Positions 1 through 5,549 of a DNA stretch of 5,612 nucleotides are shown here, one piece after another. Numbering within the stretch: position 1 is the stretch's first letter; every line of letters starts with the position of its first letter. Made by a program: the position numbers and the translations under genes. The stretch is from Actinomycetota bacterium (GTDB taxonomy: Bacteria; Actinomycetota; Thermoleophilia; Gaiellales; Gaiellaceae), in NCBI GenBank assembly GCA_013817555.1, contig JACDCN010000153.1, positions 1-5,612 of the forward strand. Reading direction: 5' to 3'. Below the pieces are notes generated by a model. It saw nothing but the letters and a program-made list of their open reading frames with translations, searched no databases and had not been told where the DNA came from.

Positions 1-1308
1 GGGCGCCATCCCGTCCGCGATCGTCTCGACCGTCGCCTCGGCGTCGAGGCCGACGACCGCAGCCTCGATCAGGTCGGTCGCGTGCGGGCCGACGATCACG
101 ACCCCGAGGAGCTCGCCGTAGGTCGTCTCGTGGATGGTCTTCACCCAGCCCGTCGTCTCCCCCATCATCACCGCGCGCGCGTTTGCCACCCAAGGGAACC
201 GGCCGACGGCCACCTTGTCCCCGTGCAGCTCGCGTGCTTGCGCTTCCGTCAGCCCTACCCCCGCGATCTCGGGGTCCGTGTAGATCGGGCGCGGCACGGC
301 GGGGTCACCGATCTCAACGTCGTGCCCGAGGGCGTTCTCCGCGGCGATCTCACCCTCGCGAAACCCGGTGTGCGCGAGCTGCCAGTACCCAGCTACGTCG
401 CCGGCGGCGTAGATGTGCGGGACCGAGGTCCGGCGGTGCCCGTCGGTCTCGACCCCCTTGCGTTGATCGAAGGTGATGCCGGCTTGCTCGAGACCGACCC
501 CTTCCACGAGCGGCGCACGACCGACCGCGACGAGCATGAGGTCGCACTCGACCGTCTGACCTTCGCCGAAGTGGACGACCAGAGCGGAGCCGGTGTCCTC
601 GACCTTCGTGCACTGCTTGCCCAGGTGCAGGATCACCCCGCGCTTCGTGAACGCCTTCTCGAGCTCCTTGCTGGCGTCGGCATCCTCGAGCGGGATCAGC
701 GAGGTGAGCATCTCGACGATCGTGACCTCGGTCCCGAAACGCTGGAAGATCGAGGCGAACTCGCAGCCGATAATCCCGCCCCCGAGGACGACGAGGCGTC
801 TCGGAACCTCGGTCTGCGCGAGCAGGCCCGTCGAGTCGACGCAGCGCGGGGACTCGAGCCCCGGAATCGGCGGGCGCATCGGATACGAGCCGGTCGCGAC
901 GATCGCGCTCGTGAACGTCACGTCCTCCCCGCCCTCGACCGCGATCGAGCTCGCGTCTCGGAACTGCGCGGCGCCCTTGACCCACTCGACTCCGTTGGCC
1001 TTGAAGAGCGACGCCACACCGTTCGTCATCTGCTTGACGACCCCGTTCTTCCACTCGTTCGCCTTTGCGAAGTCGAGCGACGGCTCACCGGTGACGACGC
1101 CGAGCTTGGGATCGATCTCGCGAGCGGCATGCAGCGCATGCGCGGTCTGCACCCAAGCCTTGGTCGGGATGCAACCGACGCGGAGGCAGGTCCCTCCGAG
1201 CTCGGGTTCCTTCTCGATACACCCCACGCGCGCCCCGAGCTGCGCTGCGCGGATCGCCGCGGTATATCCGGCCGGGCCGCCACCGAGAACGGCAACGTCG
1301 AATTCCAT
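1..1308 (-). CDS. lpdA: Dihydrolipoamide dehydrogenase (E3), C-terminus cut by window edge
   Basis: This is the FAD- and NAD-dependent E3 component, which reoxidises the dihydrolipoyl groups of E2 and makes NADH in the cytoplasm. Reading the minus strand from ATG 1308 gives 436 residues with no stop. The FAD-binding motif GGGPAG lies at residues 9-14. The redox-active disulfide motif GGTCLRVGCIPTK places its cysteines at 41 and 46. An ATG motif follows at 138-140, the NAD-binding motif VVLGGGIIGCEFA at 173-185, and the second FAD motif YAAGDVAG at 300-307. The frame reaches base 1 at DGMAP, just before where the family carries its catalytic His-Pro-(x)n-Glu motif and the last 25-35 residues of the dimer interface, so those residues cannot be checked. 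The start fits because the FAD fold begins at residue 4. The gene starts 23 bp after the GNAT stop with no obvious ribosome binding site, and it is probably cotranscribed with the E1/E2 genes. Family assignment is secure. Confidence 0.95.
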   Translation of the reverse strand, partial: MEFDVAVLGGGPAGYTAAIRAAQLGARVGCIEKEPELGGTCLRVGCIPTKAWVQTAHALHAAREIDPKLGVVTGEPSLDFAKANEWKNGVVKQMTNGVASLFKANGVEWVKGAAQFRDASSIAVEGGEDVTFTSAIVATGSYPMRPPIPGLESPRCVDSTGLLAQTEVPRRLVVLGGGIIGCEFASIFQRFGTEVTIVEMLTSLIPLEDADASKELEKAFTKRGVILHLGKQCTKVEDTGSALVVHFGEGQTVECDLMLVAVGRAPLVEGVGLEQAGITFDQRKGVETDGHRRTSVPHIYAAGDVAGYWQLAHTGFREGEIAAENALGHDVEIGDPAVPRPIYTDPEIAGVGLTEAQARELHGDKVAVGRFPWVANARAVMMGETTGWVKTIHETTYGELLGVVIVGPHATDLIEAAVVGLDAEATVETIADGMAP

Positions 1309-1331
1309 GGCGCGATCGTATCGAGCGAGCG

Positions 1332-1802
1332 TCAGAGCTCGCGACGCATGGTCACGCTCTCCTCACCATCCTCGTGGGCGCGCGTGAACCCGTGCTTCTT
1401 CTCGTAGTAGGAGACGAGCGGCTCGTTGTGTCGCTCGACGGCGAGGCTCACCGCCCGATGGCCGTCTACCTTCGCCCGCTCATACAGTGCGTCGAGAAGC
1501 GCGTCGCCGATTCCACGCCCGCGCCGACTCGGCACGACTGCGATCGCAAGCTCGGGCGTCTCCTCGTCCACAAACCCGTAACCCGGGTGGTCACGTGGAA
1601 ACAGCCGGTACCACGCGGCTCCCACGGGGAAACCGTCCTCGATCGCGATCAGAGCTGTGTCGCCGGCCCTCCCCCAGCCCTTGACGTAGAGGGCCACCGG
1701 GCCGGGTCCCTCCCCCGGCTGGCGCTCACGCCAGTAGTACGCGTGGTGGAGCATGTCGCGCAGGAAGCGAACGTCCTGACGGCCGCCCCGGCGGATCAAC
1801 AT
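1332..1802 (-). CDS. GNAT-family N-acetyltransferase
   Basis: This 156-residue protein is the usual length of a single GNAT domain, an acetyl-CoA-dependent acyltransferase of unknown substrate. The acetyl-CoA pyrophosphate-binding motif A is clear around residues 85-100: ELAIAVVPSRRGRGIGDALL, with R-R-G-R-G-I-G matching the family R/QxxGxG/A signature. Motif B follows as AVSLAVERHNEPLVSYYEKKHGF, with the typical N-x-x-x-x-x-Y-Y-x-x-x-G-F ending. The N-terminus (LIRRGGRQDVRFLRDMLHHAYYW) matches the usual first strand and substrate-side helices. The start is fixed: an in-frame TAG lies at 1812-1814, nine bases upstream of ATG 1802. The gene sits between E2 and E3 in the same orientation, 92 bp after E2 and 23 bp before E3, so cotranscription is likely. 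Whether it acetylates a complex subunit, a metabolite or something unrelated cannot be told from the sequence. Confidence 0.9.
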   Translation of the reverse strand: MLIRRGGRQDVRFLRDMLHHAYYWRERQPGEGPGPVALYVKGWGRAGDTALIAIEDGFPVGAAWYRLFPRDHPGYGFVDEETPELAIAVVPSRRGRGIGDALLDALYERAKVDGHRAVSLAVERHNEPLVSYYEKKHGFTRAHEDGEESVTMRREL

Positions 1803-1822
1803 GCTCGGAGGCTACAACGCGA

Positions 1823-1841
1823 GCGGCCGCGAAGCGGCCGC
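1823..1841. repeat. GC-rich hairpin in the E2-GNAT gap
   Basis: GCGGCCGC at 1823-1830 is repeated at 1834-1841 with GAA between the copies. Each arm is itself palindromic, so an 8-bp stem with a three-base loop forms on either strand. On the minus (transcribed) strand the loop reads TTC. No T-run follows it, so it is not a canonical intrinsic terminator for the operon. On the plus strand it is followed by CTTT, but no plus-strand gene ends here. It lies about 20 bases upstream of the GNAT start codon and 53 bases after the E2 stop. It could be an mRNA-stabilising or processing hairpin, or simply a GC-rich coincidence. Confidence 0.5.
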
Positions 1842-1855
1842 CTTTAGGGATCTTC

Positions 1856-1874
1856 GCGCGAGCGAAATTCGCGC
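1856..1874. repeat. Weak inverted repeat downstream of E2
   Basis: GCGCGA (1856-1861) and TCGCGC (1869-1874) are complementary and flank a seven-base loop, GCGAAAT. The same stretch also carries the direct repeats TTCGCGC (1853-1859 and 1868-1874) and GCGCTAG (1871-1877 and 1892-1898), the last overlapping the E2 stop codon. With the neighbouring GC hairpin, this fills most of the 92-bp E2-GNAT spacer. Arms this short are expected fairly often in GC-rich DNA, so a function is only a possibility. Confidence 0.3.
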
Positions 1875-1894
1875 TAGCGGATTCCGGTCTTGCG

Positions 1895-3181
1895 CTAGAG
1901 GGCCAACGCGGGCGACTCGACCAGCGACTTCACCGTGCGCAGGAACTCCGCGCCCTCCGAGCCGTCGATTGCGCGGTGGTCGCACGTCAGCGTCATCGTC
2001 AGCGTGGGCCGGATCTCGAGGGCGCCGTCGATCGCGGCAGGGCGATCCTCGATCGAGCCGACAGCGAGGATCGCGACCTGCGGTGGGTTGAGGACGGCGA
2101 TGAACTGCTCGATGTCGTACATGCCCAGGTTCGAGATCGTGAACGTCCCTTCTTCGAGATCGGTGATCTTGAGCTTGCCCTCGCGCGCTCGGGAGACGAG
2201 ATCCGCGCGGACGGCCGCGATCTCGAGCACCGATTTCCGGTCGGCCGCTCGGATGACCGGAACGACGAGGCCGTTGGGAGTGGCGACCGCGATGCCGACG
2301 TTCGCGCGTTGGTAGCGATGAATCGCCCCGTCGACGAAGAGCGCATTCACCGCCAGGTGACGCTGAAGCGCCGACGCGACGAGGCGCGTGAGAACGTCGT
2401 TCACTGTGGGCTTCGTCTCGCCCTCGCGGAGAAGCTCCACCATTCGCTCGCGCGTGGTGGCGAGCTCGGAGGCGTCCGCGGTCACGGAGAGCTGGAAGAC
2501 CGGGGCAGCCCAGGCGTCGGTAAGACGACGCGCAATCGTGCGGCGAATCGAGGTGAGCTCGACGACTTCGATTTCACTTTCGGCTTCGGGCCCTGCGCTC
2601 GGGACTGCGGGCGCCGCCGGCGCAGCGCCGTCGCCCGCCTTCTCCACGTCCTCGGCGATGATCCTGCCCTCCGGGCCGGTGCCGGTGAGCCCGGCGATGT
2701 CGAGGCCTTGCTCGCGGGCGATCCGCCGGGCCAAGGGGCTCGCTTTGACTCGCTCGCCTTCAGCGCGCGCGGTGGGCGGCGTGGCCGGAAGAGCTGCGGG
2801 TGCGGCGGTTGCCGCTTCCTCCCCTCGTGACACTGTGTCACCAGACGGCTCGGGCTCGGCTGGTTTCTCCTCCGCGGCAGGCGCCGCTGCCGGGGCGTCT
2901 CCGTTACCGCCCTGAGACCCTGCAAGGAGCTCGGACACGTCCTCGTCAGCCGAGCCGATGACCGCGACCGTGGTTCCCACATTCGCCTCGCCCTCCGGGA
3001 CGACGATCTTGAGGAGCACGCCCTCGGCATCCGCCTCGACTTCCTGCGTCACCTTGTCCGTGTCGAGCTCGAAGAGCGGCTCGCCCTTCGCGACCTGGTC
3101 CCCTTCGGACTTGAGCCAGCGGACAATCGTGCCCGCCTCCATTCCCTGCCCGAGACGCGGAAGCTTGATCTCGGTCGCCAT
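1895..3181 (-). CDS. Dihydrolipoamide acyltransferase (E2) of a 2-oxoacid/acetoin dehydrogenase complex
   Basis: This 428-residue protein is the structural core of the complex and transfers the acyl group from its lipoyl arm to CoA. An N-terminal lipoyl domain spans residues 2-77, with the lipoylation site FELDTDKVTQEVEA placing the modified lysine at 43. An Ala/Pro/Glu-rich flexible linker covers about 85-145. The peripheral-subunit-binding domain (145-182, VKASPLARRIAREQGLDIAGLTGTGPEGRI split by no gaps) docks E1 or E3. A second Ala/Pro linker leads to the catalytic domain (about 205-428), which ends in the active-site motif DHRAIDG with His402 and Asp406. There is one lipoyl domain, as in many bacterial acetoin- and branched-chain-type E2s. 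ATG 3181 is preferred over an in-frame ATG at 3232, because the lipoyl fold begins at once with ATEIKLPRLGQGMEAG and the longer version would overlap E1 beta. A GGAG sits two bases upstream. Only 10 bp separate it from the E1 beta stop. Acetyl is the likely acyl group, but the subfamily is not resolved, so no symbol is given. Confidence 0.95.
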   Translation of the reverse strand: MATEIKLPRLGQGMEAGTIVRWLKSEGDQVAKGEPLFELDTDKVTQEVEADAEGVLLKIVVPEGEANVGTTVAVIGSADEDVSELLAGSQGGNGDAPAAAPAAEEKPAEPEPSGDTVSRGEEAATAAPAALPATPPTARAEGERVKASPLARRIAREQGLDIAGLTGTGPEGRIIAEDVEKAGDGAAPAAPAVPSAGPEAESEIEVVELTSIRRTIARRLTDAWAAPVFQLSVTADASELATTRERMVELLREGETKPTVNDVLTRLVASALQRHLAVNALFVDGAIHRYQRANVGIAVATPNGLVVPVIRAADRKSVLEIAAVRADLVSRAREGKLKITDLEEGTFTISNLGMYDIEQFIAVLNPPQVAILAVGSIEDRPAAIDGALEIRPTLTMTLTCDHRAIDGSEGAEFLRTVKSLVESPALAL

Positions 3182-3191
3182 TGCTCCGAGC

Positions 3192-4172
3192 CTATGCCCT
3201 CGCGACGGTTCGCCGGATCGCGGCGAGGACATCCTCGACCTGCGGGATGACGTACTGCTCCATCACGGGCGCGAACGGGAGCGGCGCAAACTTCGAGCCG
3301 ACGCGCTCGATGGGAGCGTCGAGCCAGTCGAACGCCGCGTGCTGGATCACCGCAGCGAGCTCGGCTCCGAAACCGCCCCGCACAACTGCCTCGTGCGCGG
3401 TGACGCAACGATTGGTCTTCTTCACGGAGGCGACTATCGTCTCCTCGTCCAGCGGGAGCAGCGTGCGAGGGTCGACGACCTCGACCGAGATGCCGTCCTT
3501 CTCCGCCTGCTCGGCCGCTGTCAGCGCGTCGTGGACGAGCCGGCCAGTGGCGACAACGGTGACGTCCGTTCCCTCGCGGTGCACGCGCGCCTTGCCTAGT
3601 GGAATCGGCTCGAGCTCGTCCGGCACCTCACCCTTCAGTGGGTACAGGGTCCGATGCTCGAAGAACACAACCGGGTTGTCGTCGTAGATCGCCGACCAGA
3701 GGAGGCCGCGGACGTCCTCCGGCGTGGACGCGAAGACGACCTTCAGGCCGGGAACGTGCACGAACCACGACTCGAGCTGCTGGGCGTGCTGCGCGCCGGG
3801 AGACCAGCCTGCCCCGCCCTGCGTGCGAATCGTCAGCGGCACCTTCACCTGGCCGCCCGACATCGTCCGGTGCTTCGCCGCCTGGTTGACGAGCTGCTCC
3901 ATGGACAGCGTGAGGAAGTCCTCGTACATGATCTCGACGACGGGCCGCATGCCCTGGATGGCGGCGCCGATCCCGCTGCCGACGATCGCCATCTCCGAGA
4001 TCGGCGTGTTGCGAATCCGCTTGGGGCCGAACTCGTCGAGGAGGCCCTGGGTCACGGCCATCGAGCCGCCCATCTCGGCGATGTCCTCGCCCATCAGGAA
4101 GACGGTCTCGTCCTCGCGCAGCGCCCGGGAGAGGGCGTCGCGGACAGCTTCGCGGTAGGTCAGCTCAGGCAT
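3192..4172 (-). CDS. acoB: Thiamine diphosphate-dependent dehydrogenase E1 beta, acetoin dehydrogenase type
   Basis: This 326-residue subunit has the usual length for E1 beta and forms the alpha2beta2 E1 heterotetramer with the upstream gene product. The N-terminal transketolase pyrimidine-binding domain (about 1-180) contains RIRNTPISEMAIVGSGIGAA, where Glu60 is the conserved glutamate that activates the TPP aminopyrimidine, and the QHAQQLESWF block with conserved His129. The C-terminal transketolase domain (about 195-320) includes DVTVVATGRLVHDAL and VEVVDPRTLLPLDEETI. Segments such as VVEIMYEDFLTLSMEQLVNQAAK, HVPGLKVV and GGFGAELAA resemble remembered AcoB-type sequences more than Bacillus-type PdhB. 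The substrate therefore may be acetoin (giving acetaldehyde and acetyl-CoA), though pyruvate remains possible. ATG 4172 is chosen because MPELTYREAVRDAL is the typical family N-terminus. An in-frame ATG at 4259 would add 29 unconserved residues. The Shine-Dalgarno is weak (CAGG near the start). Confidence 0.93.
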   Translation of the reverse strand: MPELTYREAVRDALSRALREDETVFLMGEDIAEMGGSMAVTQGLLDEFGPKRIRNTPISEMAIVGSGIGAAIQGMRPVVEIMYEDFLTLSMEQLVNQAAKHRTMSGGQVKVPLTIRTQGGAGWSPGAQHAQQLESWFVHVPGLKVVFASTPEDVRGLLWSAIYDDNPVVFFEHRTLYPLKGEVPDELEPIPLGKARVHREGTDVTVVATGRLVHDALTAAEQAEKDGISVEVVDPRTLLPLDEETIVASVKKTNRCVTAHEAVVRGGFGAELAAVIQHAAFDWLDAPIERVGSKFAPLPFAPVMEQYVIPQVEDVLAAIRRTVARA

Positions 4173-4241
4173 ACGCGCCTGTCCGGAAAGTGGTCGCGGT
4201 GGATGGCACGCGGGACGCGCCAGGAGGCAAGGGCGCAGGGA

Positions 4242-4267
4242 GCGCCAATATGCCTGCATATTCGCGC
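4242..4267. repeat. AT-centred inverted repeat between E1 alpha and E1 beta
   Basis: The core is a perfect 7-bp inverted repeat, AATATGC (4247-4253) and GCATATT (4256-4262), separated by CT. After a single C/C mismatch the symmetry continues with CGCG-rich flanks, GCGC at 4242-4245 and GCGC at 4264-4267, so 11 of 12 positions pair. It is an AT island in otherwise very GC-rich sequence, 70-95 bases upstream of the E1 beta start. It could be an operator for a dimeric regulator controlling an internal promoter, or an mRNA hairpin. The sequence alone does not decide which. Confidence 0.55.
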
Positions 4268-4280
4268 ATGCTTTCGGGGC

Positions 4281-4309
4281 CCCCAGGAAGTGCGTAGCAC
4301 TTTCTGGGG
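4281..4309. repeat. Strong 13-bp stem-loop after the E1 alpha stop codon
   Basis: CCCCAGGAAGTGC (4281-4293) pairs with GCACTTTCTGGGG (4297-4309) across a three-base GTA loop, giving a 13-bp stem with one G-T/A-C irregularity. In transcript orientation (minus strand) it starts 29 bases after the E1 alpha stop. It is followed by GGCCCCGAAAGC rather than a T-run, so it is not a standard intrinsic terminator. The next CCCC could compete for the GGGG of the 3' arm. A plausible role is protection of the E1 alpha 3' end or partial attenuation before E1 beta. A copy of a dispersed palindromic repeat is the main alternative. Confidence 0.65.
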
Positions 4310-4338
4310 TAGGGCTGAGGACGCCGCATCATGGTGCG

Positions 4339-5367
4339 TCACGCATGCAAGCCGCCCCGATCCATTTTTCGGGCAGGCGCGTATACGTTCGCGAGCGCGT
4401 CCTCGGGCTTCGGGTCGGTCCCGGCTTTCGCGAATTCGACGGAGGCCTCCACTTCGGCCATGACCTCCGCGTCGAGAGAGGCGAGCTCGTCCTCGTCGAG
4501 CTCGAGCCGCGCGCGTAAGAGCTCGATCGGATCTTTCGTCGCCTTCGTTTTCTTTATCTCTTCCTTGTCGCGATAGACCTGCGGGTCGCCGACGTAGTGC
4601 CCCACGAGGCGGTACGTGCGGAGGTGGAGGAGTACCGGCCCGGAGCCGGAGAGCGCGTGCTCGCGGGCGGCAAGCGCCGCGAGGTAGACCGCTTCGACGT
4701 CCTGGCCGTCGGCCTCGATCAACTTCATCCCGTAGGCCAGCGCACGCTTGCCGAGTTCGTCGACCGGGAGCGGCAGATGCTGCTTCGCCGGGGTGGACTC
4801 GGCCCAGCCGTTGTTCTCGAGGACGAAGATCGCCGGAACCTTCCAGAGCTGCGCCAGGTTCATCGACTCGTGGAACGTTCCTGCGTTCGTGGCGCCGTCG
4901 CCGAAGAATGCGACTGCGACGCGCTGTTCGCCGCGCATCTGAAACGCGAGTGCCGCGCCCACGATCCCGGGTATTCCGCCCGCGACGACCGCGTTCGCGC
5001 CCAGGTTTCCGACCTCGACGTCGTAGAGATGCATCGAGCCGCCGTAGCCGTGCGAGCAGCCCTCGACCTTTCCGTACAGCTCCGCCATGATCCGTTCGAT
5101 CGGCGTTCCCTTCGCGATCGAATGTCCGTGGGCGCGATGCGTCGAGGCGATCACGTCCTCGCGCTCGAGGGCGGCGCACACTCCCGACGCGACGGCCTCT
5201 TGCCCTATCGCGACGTGCAGGAATCCCGGCAGCTCGCCGGCCCGAAAGCGCTCCTCCACCTTCTCCTCGAAGCGCCGGATCAGCAGCATCTCGCGGAAGA
5301 ACCCGCGCAAACCCTCTTTCGAGACCCGCCCTCCGCCGGAGCCGGCCTTCTCCTCGACCGTGGTCAT
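4339..5367 (-). CDS. acoA: Thiamine diphosphate-dependent dehydrogenase E1 alpha, acetoin dehydrogenase type
   Basis: This 342-residue subunit binds thiamine diphosphate and Mg2+ and starts the reaction cycle of the complex. The TPP-binding motif is intact: FFGDGATNAGTFHESMNLAQ begins with GDG at 156-158 and closes with ENN at 184-186, about 30 residues later as in the family. Other family landmarks are LLIRRFEEKVEERF (28-41), GQEAVASG (55-62), THRAHGH (76-82), HGYGGSMHL (106-114) and the TYRLVGHYVGDPQVYR loop (251-266). ATG 5367 is preferred, giving a short unstructured leader before the first helix. An in-frame GTG at 5391 would add eight residues and has GGGAG just upstream (5395-5399), but only three bases away. 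The reading frame stays open farther upstream without conserved residues. This is the first gene of the cluster, 166 bp before E1 beta and divergent from the small membrane protein gene. Acetoin versus pyruvate specificity is not settled. Confidence 0.93.
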   Translation of the reverse strand: MTTVEEKAGSGGGRVSKEGLRGFFREMLLIRRFEEKVEERFRAGELPGFLHVAIGQEAVASGVCAALEREDVIASTHRAHGHSIAKGTPIERIMAELYGKVEGCSHGYGGSMHLYDVEVGNLGANAVVAGGIPGIVGAALAFQMRGEQRVAVAFFGDGATNAGTFHESMNLAQLWKVPAIFVLENNGWAESTPAKQHLPLPVDELGKRALAYGMKLIEADGQDVEAVYLAALAAREHALSGSGPVLLHLRTYRLVGHYVGDPQVYRDKEEIKKTKATKDPIELLRARLELDEDELASLDAEVMAEVEASVEFAKAGTDPKPEDALANVYAPARKMDRGGLHA

Positions 5368-5441
5368 GAACCGGCCATTATGCTGATCCACCTTCTCCCG
5401 CGGCTGTTTGCTCGAAGGCGCGCGCGGGTAGCAAGCGGACG
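5368..5441. promoter_or_regulatory. Divergent intergenic spacer, presumed to hold promoters in both directions
   Basis: These 74 bases separate the first gene of the minus-strand dehydrogenase cluster from the plus-strand small membrane protein gene, so promoters for both are expected in or near here. No convincing -35/-10 pair was found. The least poor plus-strand candidate is TCGACC at 5354-5359 with CATTAT at 5376-5381 (16-bp spacing), and this is weak. There is no room for a large riboswitch or leader. The call rests on gene arrangement, not on motifs. Confidence 0.35.
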
Positions 5442-5549
5442 ATGAAGGAAAAACGACGCAATCCCATGCTTCTCCTGGCGGGAGCGGCTGCGATAGGCGC
5501 GCTCGTCGCTCGAATGATCGACTGGCGGAGTCATGCCCATCCCCGGTAA
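5442..5549 (+). CDS. Small single-pass membrane protein (35 residues), unknown function
   Basis: ATG 5442 opens a 35-residue frame ending at TAA 5547-5549. It has a basic N-terminus (MKEKRRNP), then one hydrophobic stretch MLLLAGAAAIGALVARMI (residues 9-26), then DWRSHAHPR. This is the layout of a positive-inside single transmembrane protein. It has no Shine-Dalgarno of note. Its stop overlaps the next start by 17 bp in another frame, which suggests translational coupling with the downstream holin-like gene. Small glycine/alanine-rich membrane proteins beside YqjE-type genes are familiar in Gram-positive and proteobacterial genomes (YqjD/DUF3618-like sets), but this one is too short to assign to a family. 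A chance frame is possible. The clean charge-hydrophobic pattern and the gene overlap argue for a real gene. Confidence 0.5.
   Translation: MKEKRRNPMLLLAGAAAIGALVARMIDWRSHAHPR

Noticed and set aside
82..1407. A 441-codon open frame on the plus strand.
   Set aside because: It is antisense to the lpdA and GNAT genes, whose minus-strand products carry intact catalytic motifs. The translation is Arg/Asp/Glu-rich with no recognisable domain, as expected for a shadow frame in GC-rich DNA.
1976..2830. A 284-codon plus-strand open frame, and similar long frames at 3654-4463 and 4597-5445.
   Set aside because: They lie opposite E2, E1 beta and E1 alpha and have low-complexity, charged translations without family motifs.
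4204..4218. TGGCACGCGGGACGC looks like the -24 half of a sigma-54 promoter, the class that drives acetoin operons in some bacteria.
   Set aside because: The -12 TTGC element is missing, and the motif is on the plus strand, pointing away from E1 beta.
4173..4259. An upstream in-frame ATG (4259) that would lengthen E1 beta by 29 residues.
   Set aside because: The extra residues are Cys/Pro/Arg-rich and unlike any E1 beta N-terminus, and the family start MPELTYREA fits 4172.
4310..4330. GGGTAGGGCTGAGG resembles part of a TPP riboswitch (CUGAGA region), which would be attractive beside a TPP enzyme.
   Set aside because: It is on the plus strand, antisense to the operon. The second conserved half (ACCTGATCTGG-like) is absent, and it lies after the E1 alpha gene and not before it.
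5354..5381. TCGACC - 16 bp - CATTAT as a plus-strand promoter for the small membrane gene.
   Set aside because: Both hexamers match consensus poorly and the -35 lies inside the E1 alpha coding region, so it is mentioned only as a weak candidate.
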